Shown: positions 24,938 through 35,509, counted from the stretch's first letter. The stretch is DNA of 64,000 nucleotides from Chloroflexota bacterium (GCA_016190665.1 JACPQD010000021.1:248001-312000); one strand, 5' to 3'. Numbers and translations are program-made. The notes: generated from the sequence alone by a model not told the origin.

Positions 24938-26755
24938 TCATCCCTCTAGCTTAAGCACCGCCATGAAAGCCTCCTGGGGGATTTCCACGTTGCCAACGCG
25001 TTTCATTCGCTTCTTGCCCTCGGCCTGTTTTTCAAGGAGCTTTCTCTTTCGCGTGACATCTCCGCCGTAGCACTTGGCCAGGACGTTCTTACGTAATGCC
25101 TTTATCGTCTCCCGGGCGATGACGCGCTGGCCTATGGCCGCCTGCAGGGGCACATCGAAGAGCTGCCGCGGTATGAGGCGCCTGAGCTTCTCCACCAGAG
25201 CCCTGCCTTGCCGGTAGGCTTCCTCGGCATGGGTGACGGCCGAGAGGGCGTCCACAGGCTGATTGTTCACCAGGACATCCAGGCGTACGAGGTTTCCGGG
25301 CCGGTAACCGGCGAAGGTGTAGTCCAGTGACGCATAGCCCTGAGTGCGCGACTTCAACTGGTCGTAAAAGTCCACCAAGATAGCCGATAGCGGTACGGAG
25401 TATTCCAGCAAGACTCGGGCATCGCCAGCCTCCGCCCCAGCCGCCTCCAGATATTCCATCTTCAAGTATTCGCCGCGCCGCCCGGTTACGAGCTCCATCA
25501 CCGCGCCGATGTACCGAGCGGGTGTGATGATGCTGATGTTCATCCAGGGCTCCCGGATCTCGCGGATCCCGCCGAAGGACGGGAGCGCCGCCGGGTTGTC
25601 TACCAGCAGCTCCAGGCCGTCGTTCTCGACGACCTGATATTCGACGCTCGGCGAGGTTGCCAGGAGATTCAGGCCGTACTCCCGCTCCAGTCGCTCCTGC
25701 ACGATCTCCATATGCAGCAGGCCCAGGAAGCCACAGCGGAAGCCGAAGCCAAGGGCGACGCTGGTCTCCGGCTCGAAAACCAGCGACGCGTCGTTTAGCC
25801 TTAGCTTCTCCAGGGCATCGCGCAACAGACCGTAGTCCTGAGCCTCCGCCGGATAGAAGCCGGCGAAGACCATAGGCTTGACCGGGCGGTAGCCGGGAAG
25901 CGGCGCGGCGGCCGGGGCGGTATCGGAGGTTACGGTATCGCCTACCTGACACTCTTTGACGTTCTTCAGGCCCGTAGCGATGTAGCCAACTTCGCCGGCC
26001 GCCAGCGACTCGACGGGGACCGGCATAGGTCGGAACACGCCCACCTCAAGGGCCTCAACGGGGCTTCCGGTGGACATCATTCTCAGGCGCGCTTGATTCG
26101 CGACTTCGCCATCCACCAGCCGAACGTATGCGATAACACCTTTGTAGGAGTCATACTTCGAGTCAAAAATGAGGGCGCGCAGCGGTTTGTGTCTCTCACC
26201 GGCGGGAGGGGGGACGCGGTCGATGATGGCGTCCAGGACTTCCCGGGTGCCTGTGCCTTCCTTGGCAGAGGCCAAAATCATCTCCTCGCGTTGGAAACAC
26301 AGGACGTCCTCCAGCTCCTTGGCCACGCGGTGAGGATCGGCGTTGGGCAGGTCTATCTTATTGATCACCGGTATGACGGTGAGGTTGCTGTCCACAGCGA
26401 GATAGGCATTCGCCAGCGTCTGCGCCTGGATACCCTGAGTGGCGTCTACTACTAGGATGGCACCCTCGCAGGCAGCCAAGCTCCTGGATACCTCGTAGGC
26501 GAAATCGACATGTCCGGGCGTGTCGATGAGGTTCAGCTCATAAGCCTGGCCGTTCCTATCGTAGGACATGCGCACGGCTTTGGCTTTGATAGTGATACCC
26601 TTCTCGCGTTCCATGTCCATCTGGTCGAGCACCTGCTCCGACATCTGCCGGGGGCTGATGGTGCAAGTGATCTCCAGTAGCCGGTCCGCCAGCGTGGACT
26701 TGCCATGATCGATGTGGGCGATGATGCAGAAGTTTCTGATCCTGGACTGTTCCAT
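24938..26755 (-). CDS. lepA: Translation elongation factor 4 (LepA/EF4)
   Basis: 605-residue translational GTPase acting on ribosomes, implicated in back-translocation and 30S biogenesis. G-motifs: AHIDHGKST at residue 13, the switch DTPGHVDF, and NKIDLP. LepA-specific C-terminal parts are present: the EF-G-like domains, and the unique tail with [37 protein letters not shown] sequence ending in [22 protein letters not shown]. Length is standard. It sits between two binding-protein genes without obvious functional link; a LIV-type binding protein gene ends 32 bases upstream. Confidence 0.97.
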   Translation of the reverse strand: MEQSRIRNFCIIAHIDHGKSTLADRLLEITCTISPRQMSEQVLDQMDMEREKGITIKAKAVRMSYDRNGQAYELNLIDTPGHVDFAYEVSRSLAACEGAILVVDATQGIQAQTLANAYLAVDSNLTVIPVINKIDLPNADPHRVAKELEDVLCFQREEMILASAKEGTGTREVLDAIIDRVPPPAGERHKPLRALIFDSKYDSYKGVIAYVRLVDGEVANQARLRMMSTGSPVEALEVGVFRPMPVPVESLAAGEVGYIATGLKNVKECQVGDTVTSDTAPAAAPLPGYRPVKPMVFAGFYPAEAQDYGLLRDALEKLRLNDASLVFEPETSVALGFGFRCGFLGLLHMEIVQERLEREYGLNLLATSPSVEYQVVENDGLELLVDNPAALPSFGGIREIREPWMNISIITPARYIGAVMELVTGRRGEYLKMEYLEAAGAEAGDARVLLEYSVPLSAILVDFYDQLKSRTQGYASLDYTFAGYRPGNLVRLDVLVNNQPVDALSAVTHAEEAYRQGRALVEKLRRLIPRQLFDVPLQAAIGQRVIARETIKALRKNVLAKCYGGDVTRKRKLLEKQAEGKKRMKRVGNVEIPQEAFMAVLKLEG

Positions 26756-26787
26756 GTTATGACCATACTAATATAGCATATATCGTC

Positions 26788-27966
26788 TCAAGAGGCGCCG
26801 CCCGACCACACAAGCTGTCCAGGGAATCTGGGGCCAGAGACGCGGTAGACGTGCACCTTGGGCTCAGAGAGATTCCCTCTGTCCGAAGGTGAGATGGTTC
26901 CTGAAAGCCCCACGTAGTCCCTGATGCCAGCTAAAGCCTCCGCCACAGCCGCCCGACTGGGCTCGCCGTGACTCCTGACGGTCCGTTCTACCGCAGTCAG
27001 CATCATATTCGTCGCGTCGTAGACGAGAGAAGCCCAGGCGGTGGGTTCGACGCCAAACTTCGCCCTATAGGTCTGGGCGAAAGCGGTGTTTCCATGATGT
27101 GGAGCGAGGGACACGTAATACGCGCCCTCAACTGCATCGCCTGCGGCCAGCAGGAAATCTGGCAAAGCATGGTCGGCGCCGCCCAGGTAGGCTGCCTTGC
27201 TTCCTGTGGCCCTTAGCTCTTTCAACAGGCCCGCGCCCCTTATGAAGGAGCCATAAAACAGCGCCAGGTCAGGTGCTTCGGCCAGGACACGTTGAGCTGC
27301 CAGGCGCCGATCCGAAGTAACATCGATATGCACCTCCGGCGCTGAAATGTTGCGTTCGGCGAGAGCCTCTCTGATGAGCCGTGATTCCTCCTGAGATGTC
27401 GAGTCGTCGGTGATCAGCGCCACGCTGCCGGATCCGCTTTGAGCGATGAAACGCGCCATCGCCCTCGCGACGAGTTTCTCGCCGGCGGTCATGCCCAGGA
27501 CGCGACCGTTCTCGGCCAGCGCCTCGGGGAGCGCGCCCATAGCCAGCGCCGGCATATCGGCGCGCTGGTATTCGCTCGCGGCGGCAAGAATCGAGCTGCG
27601 CTGGAAGTGGCCCACCACCCCAATGACATCCGGGTCGATGATCATCTTTCTCGCCTGCAGCGCGCCGCCTTCGCCATCATTCCTGTCATCTTGCGCCACC
27701 AACTCTATGCGGTAGCCTGCGACGCCCCCGCTGCTGTTCCACTCGCCTGCGGCGAGCCTGGCTGCCGGGAGGACGTTATCTCCGATGGCGCGGTGGCGGC
27801 CACTGAAGGGGGCCACAATGGCCAGCTTGACAATCTTCGGGTTCGCGCCAGAGCAGGCTTGAGCGGTCAAGAACAGCGAGATGAGGACGAGCATGAGGCG
27901 CGCCCAGTGCTCCAGTCCCCAGTGCGCCCTCAGTCGGCGGGCAAAGCATCCGGGCACTACCGTCAT
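26788..27966 (-). CDS. Branched-chain amino acid/amide-type ABC substrate-binding lipoprotein (Peripla_BP_6)
   Basis: 392 residues from the upstream ATG; an internal Met just before the hydrophobic stretch (MLVLISLFLTAQACSG) would give a normal lipoprotein signal with Cys in the AQAC lipobox, and may be the true start. The mature part starts IVKLAIVAPFSGRHRAIGDN, typical of LIV-type periplasmic binding proteins, with AARLAAGEWN and VIGVVGHFQRSS. No LIV permease or ATPase genes are adjacent, so it may be a solitary sensor or use a transporter elsewhere. Strand and spacing suggest it could be read with lepA. Confidence 0.87.
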   Translation of the reverse strand: MTVVPGCFARRLRAHWGLEHWARLMLVLISLFLTAQACSGANPKIVKLAIVAPFSGRHRAIGDNVLPAARLAAGEWNSSGGVAGYRIELVAQDDRNDGEGGALQARKMIIDPDVIGVVGHFQRSSILAAASEYQRADMPALAMGALPEALAENGRVLGMTAGEKLVARAMARFIAQSGSGSVALITDDSTSQEESRLIREALAERNISAPEVHIDVTSDRRLAAQRVLAEAPDLALFYGSFIRGAGLLKELRATGSKAAYLGGADHALPDFLLAAGDAVEGAYYVSLAPHHGNTAFAQTYRAKFGVEPTAWASLVYDATNMMLTAVERTVRSHGEPSRAAVAEALAGIRDYVGLSGTISPSDRGNLSEPKVHVYRVSGPRFPGQLVWSGGAS

Positions 27967-28007
27967 GGCAGACGCAAGAAGGGATGCGCGAGGAAGACTC
28001 GTCTAGC

Positions 28008-28062
28008 GCAGGAAAGAAGAAGGGAACGGCCCGCGGGCCCTCGCCCGGATGAGCCGTTCCCT
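28008..28062 (-). terminator. Intrinsic terminator downstream of oppF
   Basis: AGGGAACGGC (28021-28030) and GCCGTTCCCT (28053-28062) form a perfect 10-bp stem with a GC-rich loop that includes a smaller CCGCGGG hairpin. On the minus strand it is followed by TCTTCTTTCC. It lies about 40 bases past the oppF stop. Confidence 0.65.
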
Positions 28063-28099
28063 GTTATTGCGTCTGGGGGCAACCCGCCGCTCGTCGGCG

Positions 28100-29077
28100 C
28101 TACACCCTGTGGCAGGCCACCCAGTGCTCGTTGCCGACATCGCGCCATTCAGGGATGGACTCAGCGCACTCGGGAATGGCGATGGGGCACCGGGTATGGA
28201 AGTTGCAGCCAGAGGGCATGTTAAGGGGACTGGGCACATCGCCCGTGAGGATGATGCGCTCGCGCTTGTGTTCGATGACCGGGTCCGGAATAGGCACCGC
28301 TGAAAGTAGCGCCTTGGTGTATGGGTGGAGGGGATTCTCGTACAGTTGGGCCCGGTCAGTCATCTCCGCGATCCGGGCCAAGTACATCACCGCCACCCGG
28401 TCACTGATGTGGCGCACCACTGACAGGTCGTGGGCGATGAAGAGGTAGGTGAGTCCGAACTGCTCCTGAAGCTCTTCCAGCAGGTTAATAACCTGCGCCT
28501 GGATCGAGACGTCCAAGGCCGACACCGGCTCGTCACAGACGATGAAGGCCGGTCTCACGGCCAGGGCTCGGGCAATGCCTATGCGCTGTCGTTGGCCGCC
28601 GCTGAACTCATGGGGGTAGCGGCTGGCCATGTAGGGGTTCAGACCCACGACCCGCAGCAAGTTCTCGACGGCTTCATTGTATTCCTTGCCGTGGGCCATA
28701 TTGTGTACTTTGAGAGGCTCACCAATGATGGAGCCGCACGTCATCCTGGGGTTCAGAGAACCATAAGGGTCCTGGAAGATGATCTGCATCCGGCGCCGCA
28801 TGGCGCGCAACTGGCCGCCCTCCATCTGGCACAGGTCTTTGCCCTCAAACAGAATTTCTCCCTGTGTTGGCTTGTACAACTGCAGGATGCAGCGCCCGGT
28901 AGTGGTCTTGCCGCAGCCGCTCTCTCCTACCAGCCCCAGGGTCTCTCCCTTCTTGATGTAGAAGCTGATATTGTCGACGGCCTTGATATCCGCCACTTTC
29001 TTCTGGAAGATGATCCCCGACGTGACAGGGAAGTACATCTTCAGGTTCTTCACTTCTACTAGAGTGTTATCTTGCAT
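28100..29077 (-). CDS. oppF: Oligopeptide/dipeptide ABC transporter ATP-binding protein (OppF/DppF-like)
   Basis: 325-residue cytoplasmic ATPase. Walker [13 protein letters not shown], signature [15 protein letters not shown] and Walker [13 protein letters not shown] are all intact; the C-terminal cysteine segment ([14 protein letters not shown]) is typical of the oligopeptide subfamily. I start at the ATG at 29077 (MQDNTLVEV), which has GGAGGG six bases upstream, rather than further upstream. It overlaps the end of oppD by 11 bases, so the two are co-translated. A terminator follows. Permeases are not in the window. Confidence 0.95.
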   Translation of the reverse strand: MQDNTLVEVKNLKMYFPVTSGIIFQKKVADIKAVDNISFYIKKGETLGLVGESGCGKTTTGRCILQLYKPTQGEILFEGKDLCQMEGGQLRAMRRRMQIIFQDPYGSLNPRMTCGSIIGEPLKVHNMAHGKEYNEAVENLLRVVGLNPYMASRYPHEFSGGQRQRIGIARALAVRPAFIVCDEPVSALDVSIQAQVINLLEELQEQFGLTYLFIAHDLSVVRHISDRVAVMYLARIAEMTDRAQLYENPLHPYTKALLSAVPIPDPVIEHKRERIILTGDVPSPLNMPSGCNFHTRCPIAIPECAESIPEWRDVGNEHWVACHRV

Positions 29078-30068
29078 CGGCGACCCTCCGATCTTTTCTG
29101 ACCTCGACGTAGCAGCGGACGAAGTGCTGGTCACCTATCTGTCTCAATTCCGGCCACGGCTCCTCCTTGCACTGATCGGCTGCATAGGTGCAGCGGGGGA
29201 GGAAAGCGCACTGGGGCGGCAACGAGATCAAGTCTGGCGGCAGACCTTCGATGGGCAGAAGTCTTGACTTCCGAGGTTCGTCCAGCCGGGGCACCGAGGC
29301 CATAAGTCCCAGGGTATAGGGGTGTCTGGGGTCCCCATAGATATCTTCCGCGGTGCCTCTCTCGACTATCCGTCCGGCGTACATGACGTTGACGCGGTCA
29401 GCGTGTCTGGCGACGATCCCGAGGTTGTGGGTAATCAGAATCACTGCTGTCCCAAACCTCTCGGACATATCCTTCATAATCTCCAGGAGCTGCGCCTGGA
29501 TAGTGACATCGACGGCGGTGGTCGGCTCGTCCGCGATGAGCAGCTTGGGATTGCAGCTCAAGGCCATGGCGATCATCACGCGCTGCCGCATTCCTCCGCT
29601 GAACTGGTGCGGATAGTCATCTATGCGGCGCTTCGCGTCGGGAATACCGACCATGCGCAGCAACTCGATAGCGCGGGTGCGCGCCGTGCTGGAGTCCATT
29701 TTCATATGGAGCTCGAGCGACTCCGTCATCTGACGGCAGATGGTGAGCACCGGATTGAGAGACGTCATAGGCTCCTGGAAGACCATCGCGATCCGGTTGC
29801 CGCGGATGTGACGAATCTCATCCTCGGAGACCTTCAGCAGGTCTTTCCCCTCGAAGAAGACCTGCCCATTTATGATTTTTCCGGGAGGCCAGGGAATGAG
29901 CCGTAATATTGAAAGGGCGCTGACACTCTTGCCACATCCGCTCTCCCCCACCAACCCCAGGGTTTCTCCCTCATTAAGATCGTAAGTGACGCCATCCACC
30001 GCCTTGACGACACCGTCCTGGGTGAAGAATTGTGTCTTCAGATCTTTTACGTCGAGTAGAAGGCCCAT
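29067..30068 (-). CDS. oppD: Oligopeptide/dipeptide ABC transporter ATP-binding protein (OppD/DppD-like)
   Basis: 333-residue ATPase partner of OppF. Walker A GESGCGKSVSALSIL, signature FSGGMRQRVMIAMAL, Walker B LLIADEPTTAVD, switch His in ITHNLG, and the subfamily C-terminal cysteines (CAFLPRCTYAADQC). First gene of the oppD-oppF pair, reading away from the tRNA-Leu gene 127 bases upstream. With six peptide-type binding proteins around, this single ATPase pair may serve several of them. Confidence 0.95.
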   Translation of the reverse strand: MGLLLDVKDLKTQFFTQDGVVKAVDGVTYDLNEGETLGLVGESGCGKSVSALSILRLIPWPPGKIINGQVFFEGKDLLKVSEDEIRHIRGNRIAMVFQEPMTSLNPVLTICRQMTESLELHMKMDSSTARTRAIELLRMVGIPDAKRRIDDYPHQFSGGMRQRVMIAMALSCNPKLLIADEPTTAVDVTIQAQLLEIMKDMSERFGTAVILITHNLGIVARHADRVNVMYAGRIVERGTAEDIYGDPRHPYTLGLMASVPRLDEPRKSRLLPIEGLPPDLISLPPQCAFLPRCTYAADQCKEEPWPELRQIGDQHFVRCYVEVRKDRRVADAR

Positions 30069-30194
30069 TGACCCCCCTTCAGTCTTTTGATCCCTGTTTA
30101 GTTCTGCCCAATAAGATGCTCACCCCGTGGGGACCGTTGCTGAGATGTGTCTTCTCCTTTCCTCCTCTGTTGGCTGGACCAATGTCCTGTCTAG

Positions 30195-30276
30195 TGGGGA
30201 AGAGGAGATTTGAACTCCTACGCCTTGCGGCACATGATCCTAAGTCATGCTCGTCTGCCAGTTCCGACACTTCCCC
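30195..30276 (-). tRNA. tRNA-Leu (anticodon TAG)
   Basis: Acceptor stem GGGGAAG pairs with CTTCCCC; the anticodon arm is CATGA-CTTAGGA-TCATG, giving anticodon TAG. A variable arm of class II length (GTGCCGCAAGGCGT) and the T arm GGAGTTCAAATCTCC are present, as expected for leucine. CCA is not encoded: the gene-side sequence after the acceptor stem is ACTAG. Confidence 0.93.
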
Positions 30277-30402
30277 ATAATTTAAGGCAAATCAGCTTGC
30301 GTGTCAAGTGTTTTTGGCGCGGTTTTAGCCCGGTCGCTGATTTTGCCTCTGAAAAGGCGCCAAAATGAGCCAAACGGGCGTCGTCAGAAAGGAATTAGAA
30401 AA

Positions 30403-30478
30403 TGGTGAGCCGCACAGGACTCGAACCTGTAACCGACTGATTAAGAGTCAGTTGCTCTGCCAGTTGAGCTAGCGGCCC
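30403..30478 (-). tRNA. tRNA-Lys (anticodon CTT), CCA encoded
   Basis: Acceptor stem GGGCCGC pairs with GCGGCTC; D arm GCTCAACTGGCAGAGC; anticodon arm ACTGA-CTCTTAA-TCAGT with anticodon CTT; T arm ACAGGTTCGAGTCCTGT. ACCA follows the acceptor stem in the gene. Lies about 125 bases upstream of tRNA-Leu on the same strand. Confidence 0.95.
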
Positions 30479-30541
30479 TTGTCGGAAAAGTCATATACCT
30501 GTATATCACGGCTTACGCCAGATGTCAAGCTGAACGAAGAG

Positions 30542-32491
30542 CTACAGTTTCAGTCCAGCTTCGAAGCCCTCCCGGACCGCCTGCATGATTCGTCGTGGCT
30601 CGGCGCAATCGCCGATGATGTACGACTCGCTGGCCCCAAGCGCCAGGTGCTTCTTGAGCCCGTCCACAGGGGTCATGCCAACGCAGAAGACGACCATATC
30701 GCCTTCTATCAGCTTTCTGATGCCCTGCTGGTCAGTGACAACGAGGCCGCCGTTTACCACTTCGGTGAACTGAGAGAAGGTTATGACTTTCACGCCAAGG
30801 CCGCCCCAGACCGTAGAGAAGAACCATTGTCGGGCGCGGGTGGTCATATCAATGGCCAGCCCCTCCTCACCTCGCCGTGTGACCAGCTTGACCTTCTTGC
30901 CTCTTTCCGCCAGGAAAGCCGCCGTCTCGCAGCCGACCATGCCTCCCCCCACGACGATGGGCTCCTCTCCCAGCGGGATTTTCCCCAGGAGCACGTCGAC
31001 GCCGCTGGACACAATCTCTTCGTCGATTCCCGGTATCGCGGGAAGAGTCGGTTTGGCTCCGGTCGCCAGAACGAGCGCCTCGGGATTGATTGTAATCATG
31101 TCGACTTTCGTGAACTCATGGCGGAGAATGATCTCTGCTCCGGCCTTTCTGGCCTGCAATGACAGACCGTCCGCGTAGTCCCCCAGGGCCTCCTTGCCGA
31201 GGGAAATGGCGGCGGCGCGCAGCATGCCGCCCAGCTCGGCGCTCTTCTCATAGAGGGTCACTACGTGCCCTCGCAAGGCGGCGACTCGTGCCGCCTCCAT
31301 CCCCGCGGGGCCTCCCCCGACGACCACAACTCGCCTTCTGTGTTTCGCCGGCGTAATTCGATAGCTGGCCTCACGCCCCACAGTCGGGTTCACAGCGCAA
31401 TCTACAGCGCCACCCTTGGTTATCAGCGCATGGTTGCACTCGGAGCAAGCGAGGCATATCGTTATGTCCTCAGGGCGACCCTCAGCCGCCTTCTGCGCCC
31501 ACTGGGCGTCAGCTATGACGCCGCGGCCCACAGCTACGAGGTCAGCCTTACCCTCGGCGAGAATTTCCTCCGCAAGGGCTGGGGTGTTAATGCGCCCCAC
31601 AGCAATCACCGGCACGCTGACAACTCGCCTGATTGCCTCGGCGAGCGGGACGAATACTCCCGGCGGGTCGCCCATGACGGGGACATTCCGCCGGGAAAGA
31701 ATCAGCAAGTCTTGAGGCGTCGAGGCGACTCCGCCGCCCGCGGAGACGTGTAGCGCATCCGCCCCCGCTTTCACCAGCTCCTGGGCGAAAACCTTGGCGT
31801 CCTCAATGGTGCTGCCGCCGGGTAGCCCCTCGTCGCCGGTTATGCGGCAGATGACGGGGAAGTCATCGCCCGCCGCCCTCTTGATAGCCGTCATCGCCTC
31901 CAGGCCAAAGCGCATACGGTTCGCGAGGGCGCCTCCGTACCTGTCGGTGCGCCTGTTGGTCAACGGAGAAAGGAACTGGGCGATGAGGTAGCCGTGGGTG
32001 CCATGCAGCTCCACGGCGTCGAATCCGGCCTCTCGGGCTCGTCTGGCGGCGGCGCCGAGGGCCAGCACCAGCCCTTCGATCTCTGCCATGGTCAGCGCCC
32101 GCGGCGTGGGCCAACCAACATAGGCAATGGGCGAAGGCGCGACGGGCGCCGGCCCGCCGGCCCGGCGTCCGGCATGATGCAGTTGAAGGGCGATCCTGGC
32201 CCCGCAAGCTTGCACTGCTCGCGCCAGGCGTCTCAGCCCCGGGATATAGCGGTCGTCCGAGACGGAAAGCTGGGCGTGGACATTGCCCCCACCCTCTGCC
32301 ACCGACGTGACTTCCGTAGTTATCAGACCGGTGCCGCCCTTGGCCCGCTCCACATAGTAGTTGATGAGCGTGTCCGTGACCTCGCCGGAGGACCGAGCGA
32401 AATTTGTGCCCATGGCCGGCATGACGACGCGGTTTTTTAGCTGCATTTTGCCAACAGCTATAGGCGAGAAGAGTGTGGGAAAAGCTTTCAT
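30542..32491 (-). CDS. NADH:flavin oxidoreductase / 2,4-dienoyl-CoA reductase-type Fe-S flavoprotein
   Basis: 649-residue cytoplasmic multidomain flavoenzyme. Residues 1-340 form an Old Yellow Enzyme-type FMN barrel (LFSPIAVGKMQLKNRVVMPAMGTN, LHGTHGYLIAQFLSPLTNRRTD). A 4Fe-4S site follows in CLACSECNHALI...DCAVNP. From about residue 385 an FAD/NAD-binding part begins with VVVVGGGPAGMEAARVA, and a second dinucleotide motif is in PIVVGGGMVGCETAAFLA. Related enzymes reduce dienoyl-CoA, enoates or demethylate trimethylamine-type substrates. It is the last gene of the run that begins at 42989 and could reduce an imported or CoA-bound compound. Confidence 0.92.
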   Translation of the reverse strand: MKAFPTLFSPIAVGKMQLKNRVVMPAMGTNFARSSGEVTDTLINYYVERAKGGTGLITTEVTSVAEGGGNVHAQLSVSDDRYIPGLRRLARAVQACGARIALQLHHAGRRAGGPAPVAPSPIAYVGWPTPRALTMAEIEGLVLALGAAARRAREAGFDAVELHGTHGYLIAQFLSPLTNRRTDRYGGALANRMRFGLEAMTAIKRAAGDDFPVICRITGDEGLPGGSTIEDAKVFAQELVKAGADALHVSAGGGVASTPQDLLILSRRNVPVMGDPPGVFVPLAEAIRRVVSVPVIAVGRINTPALAEEILAEGKADLVAVGRGVIADAQWAQKAAEGRPEDITICLACSECNHALITKGGAVDCAVNPTVGREASYRITPAKHRRRVVVVGGGPAGMEAARVAALRGHVVTLYEKSAELGGMLRAAAISLGKEALGDYADGLSLQARKAGAEIILRHEFTKVDMITINPEALVLATGAKPTLPAIPGIDEEIVSSGVDVLLGKIPLGEEPIVVGGGMVGCETAAFLAERGKKVKLVTRRGEEGLAIDMTTRARQWFFSTVWGGLGVKVITFSQFTEVVNGGLVVTDQQGIRKLIEGDMVVFCVGMTPVDGLKKHLALGASESYIIGDCAEPRRIMQAVREGFEAGLKL

Positions 32492-32645
32492 GGTTTATAC
32501 TCCGGACCTAGACGGGCAAAGTAGGAAAGCACGATGCCCGCTGGATATCTCGTCGCGAACGGGGCCTTGCATGAGAGAGAGCAGTGAGCATAGGCGTCTT
32601 CGTCGCGCTCTAACGTCGAGAGCAAATAACCTGGCGAGCTTGCGA

Positions 32646-34307
32646 CTATCGGCACCCCTCATCCAGCCAGATGTTCTGCCTCTTCACGTTGTTAAAGGCG
32701 CCTACCTGTTTCTCAGGATAGTACCCCTTTACGCACTTCCAATAAGGTACGTCGTAGAGGCGATGAAGCAGTATAGGGATAGCCGCCTGATCAAGTATTC
32801 TCCTCTGAATGTTAAACACTATCTCCTTACGTTTTGCCATATCCATTGTTCGCGACTGCTCGCGGTACCACTCGTCCACCAGCTTGTCGCTGAAGCCGCT
32901 GTAGTTGCGACCTCCGCCGGTCACGAAGTAAGCGAGGTGCAGATCAGGCTCGTCCAGCGGTTGCCCCGGCCCGTAGAAGGTAATGGAGAAGTCGCGGGCG
33001 ACGTAGCGCTTCTCTAAGGTGGCTACATCGACAACTTTGATAGACATGTCGATACCGATAGCTTTGAGCTGATCCTGGACGTAAACCATCTCCTTGGTGT
33101 TTGCGTTCTGCACTATCGCCTCGGTCTGGAAGCCCCTGGGATACCCGGCGTCGGCAAGCAGAGCTTTCGCTCTCTCTATATCGTCGGCGGTAACGCCCCG
33201 GTAACCAGGCCTCTTCATCAACTCATCCTCGGAAAGTCCCCACGTGCCGCGAACCATCGGCCCGGTAATCTCGCCTCTACCCTCCAAAACGTCGATTGCT
33301 TTCTTCCGGTCCAGGACCATGTCCGCCGCTTGCCGCACCCTGATATCATTAAAGGGAGGAAGGCCGACATTCATGTGGACGATCCCTAAGGTCAGACCGG
33401 GGACGCGAGCTACGTTTACCTTGTCGCTCACCTCTTTTCTGAGGAACTGAGCGTGAGAAGGACTGATGTTAGTGGAGCCAAAGAGCATTGTGCGCACTTG
33501 GCCGGTACGGAAGGCAGCGAACCTGGCCGCCTCATCGGGAATGATATACTGGGTAACGCCATCGAGGTGGGGCCGGCCCGCTATGAAGTAGCTCTCGTTC
33601 TTCACATACTCTATGGTAGCGCCGCGACTGTACCGCTTGAGCTTGAAAGGCCCTGTCCCAAGGATGTTGTATTCCATGGTCTTGCGGTCCTTCAGATACT
33701 GCGGCGGCAGCATGATCGCCGAGATGAGGGCTATGCCCGAGATAAAGAAGGGGCTCGGGTACTTCAGGTAGACCTCTGCTGTATTGGCATCGGGAGTTTC
33801 TACCCGATCCACGGGAGCCACTATCTCCTTGCGCGTGATGGTTACGCCTTCCGGTGGCTTCATCCAGCGATCGAAGTTGAACTTGACATCCCCGGCGGTG
33901 AAGTCCCTTCCATCGTGCCAGCGTATGTTCTTGCGCAGCAAGAACGTTACCCTCTTACCGTCCGGGCTAATCTGGTAGCTCTCAGCCAGATCGGGGATGA
34001 TTCTTCTCCCGTCCTCTGGATCATACTGCAAAAGGGTACTGTAGGCTAAGCCCACCTGTTCGCCGGGCAAATTGCGGCCTGTGGTGTGCAGGTCAAAGGT
34101 ACCCTCATCCTGAAGCGCAGCATGTTTAAGAATGCCGCCGGGTCGCGCCGCCGCAGCCCTCGGGCTAGCGGACGGACTTGCCGGAGCCACCGCTGTAGAT
34201 TTGGGTGAGGGCGCTGCCGCTTTGGGAGGAGCAGCCGCCGGGGCGCAGCTAGCCGTCATCAGCCCCGAGACTACGAGGCAGCTTGCCATCGCAATCAGCT
34301 TTTCCAT
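32646..34307 (-). CDS. Peptide-type ABC substrate-binding lipoprotein (SBP_bac_5)
   Basis: 553 residues from the ATG at 34307 (MEKLIAMAS), chosen because GGAGGT is suitably placed and the signal peptide begins there. Lipobox TASC, Ala/Pro/Ser linker to about residue 60, then the mature domain (RPGGILKHAALQDEGTF). Family blocks FLLRKNIRWHDGRDF, GTGPFKLKRYSRGAT and RQAADMVLDRKKA. It lies 98 bases downstream of a UGSC-partner gene and 154 bases upstream of the flavoenzyme gene. Ligand unknown. Confidence 0.93.
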   Translation of the reverse strand: MEKLIAMASCLVVSGLMTASCAPAAAPPKAAAPSPKSTAVAPASPSASPRAAAARPGGILKHAALQDEGTFDLHTTGRNLPGEQVGLAYSTLLQYDPEDGRRIIPDLAESYQISPDGKRVTFLLRKNIRWHDGRDFTAGDVKFNFDRWMKPPEGVTITRKEIVAPVDRVETPDANTAEVYLKYPSPFFISGIALISAIMLPPQYLKDRKTMEYNILGTGPFKLKRYSRGATIEYVKNESYFIAGRPHLDGVTQYIIPDEAARFAAFRTGQVRTMLFGSTNISPSHAQFLRKEVSDKVNVARVPGLTLGIVHMNVGLPPFNDIRVRQAADMVLDRKKAIDVLEGRGEITGPMVRGTWGLSEDELMKRPGYRGVTADDIERAKALLADAGYPRGFQTEAIVQNANTKEMVYVQDQLKAIGIDMSIKVVDVATLEKRYVARDFSITFYGPGQPLDEPDLHLAYFVTGGGRNYSGFSDKLVDEWYREQSRTMDMAKRKEIVFNIQRRILDQAAIPILLHRLYDVPYWKCVKGYYPEKQVGAFNNVKRQNIWLDEGCR

Positions 34308-34405
34308 GTGGACCTCCATGATGTGCGTATGGATAGGACGCTCGTCGCTATATGACCGCTTCTTGCAAGACACACATGCGCAGACGCGGTGCGGGCCAAA
34401 TCGGT

Positions 34406-35509
34406 CTAGTGCGTCTTGAAATCCTCGACCGATTTCGCCGGCGTCCCATCTCTAAGCGCGATGGGCTTCGTCGCGGCGGTCGTAGTGCCGAAGGTAGGCG
34501 CATGCACCGTATGGGCAGGCAGGATACCTCCCGCCACAACAATCATGAAGTCGTCGGCGCGCTCGGCGACGTAGAACCTCTCGACAGTCTCCGGCACCCG
34601 GCGGCGAAAACGCATGAGTTCGGCCATGTGGGGCGGATAGCTGGAGGCAAGACGGCTGGATTTCTCGAAAAGAAACTCCTTTGTACTGGCCTTAGAATAG
34701 CCAGCGCTGGCCAGAATCTGGGCCGCCTCCGGGGGGAAGATAATCATGGGCTCGCCGATGCCGGATGTCCAGTTGTTGCTACCCCAGGCAGCTATGGCGT
34801 CGGCCAACTGGAGCAAAAGGCGTTCGGCAGTGACCTCCACGGGCAAGGGCCCGTCCACCATCGTGAGCACTTCAGTGGTGCCGCTCACGCCATTCACTGT
34901 TACGGCGCTTACCTCCGGTGGGAAGCCCCTCTCCACATGAAGGGGTTCCCATGGGCTTTGCTCCTCATTTTCAGCAAAGCAGAAGGTGTACTTGCCTGGC
35001 TGGCCGTGCGTAGCCTTGTCGACGGATCCAGGCTTGCCGCCGCCCAGGTTCAACATGATGAGGCGCAATGCCCGGCCAATAGTCGCGTTGGCGCGGTTTC
35101 CCGGCCCCAGAAGGTTCGGGCCGCAGTTGACTCCCAACTCCCTGGCTATCGGCCCATTGATAATGGCGGCGGGGCACGCGGGATTTGTGGTGCCCTGAAT
35201 GCCGTGGAGGTTGAACGTCTTCACCGTCATGGCCTCAACGGCGGCAACGATCACCGGCATGTATTGCGGGAGACATCCGGCCATAACGGCGTTAATCGCT
35301 ATCTTCTCCAGCGTCGCCTCGCCATAAAGAGGGGGTATTTCCGCCAGCACTTCCTCCGCCGTTCTGTCAGAGTACTGGAGCATCATCAGAACTCTCTCCT
35401 CGGTCGGGCAGACGATGGGCAGGCCGTCTGTCCATCCCTTTTGGTAGAAGAGGTCGTTTATCGCCTCCGTCGTATCCTCAACGCGGACCCTATTTGAGAG
35501 CAAAGACAC
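34406..35509 (-). CDS. UGSC-partner family protein (uncharacterised, ~365 aa), intact copy
   Basis: 367 residues. Three GTG codons are possible starts; I choose 35509 (MSLLSNRV), as it matches the paralogue start MSLTSKRV and gives AAAGGAG a normal spacing. I do not know a function. Conserved between the three copies in the window: G-x-TDGLPIV-x-PT-x-ERV near residue 26, MAGCLP-x-Y-x-PV, NP with NGP, RANATIGRA, a GQPG(K/R)Y-x-x-CFAENE segment with an invariant Cys, and a C-terminal segment of the type MIVVAGG (ILIVVAGG in the third copy). No signal peptide or membrane segment is visible. It starts 15 bases after the stop of the UGSC selenoprotein gene, so the two are probably co-translated. 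Confidence 0.88.
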   Translation of the reverse strand: MSLLSNRVRVEDTTEAINDLFYQKGWTDGLPIVCPTEERVLMMLQYSDRTAEEVLAEIPPLYGEATLEKIAINAVMAGCLPQYMPVIVAAVEAMTVKTFNLHGIQGTTNPACPAAIINGPIARELGVNCGPNLLGPGNRANATIGRALRLIMLNLGGGKPGSVDKATHGQPGKYTFCFAENEEQSPWEPLHVERGFPPEVSAVTVNGVSGTTEVLTMVDGPLPVEVTAERLLLQLADAIAAWGSNNWTSGIGEPMIIFPPEAAQILASAGYSKASTKEFLFEKSSRLASSYPPHMAELMRFRRRVPETVERFYVAERADDFMIVVAGGILPAHTVHAPTFGTTTAATKPIALRDGTPAKSVEDFKTH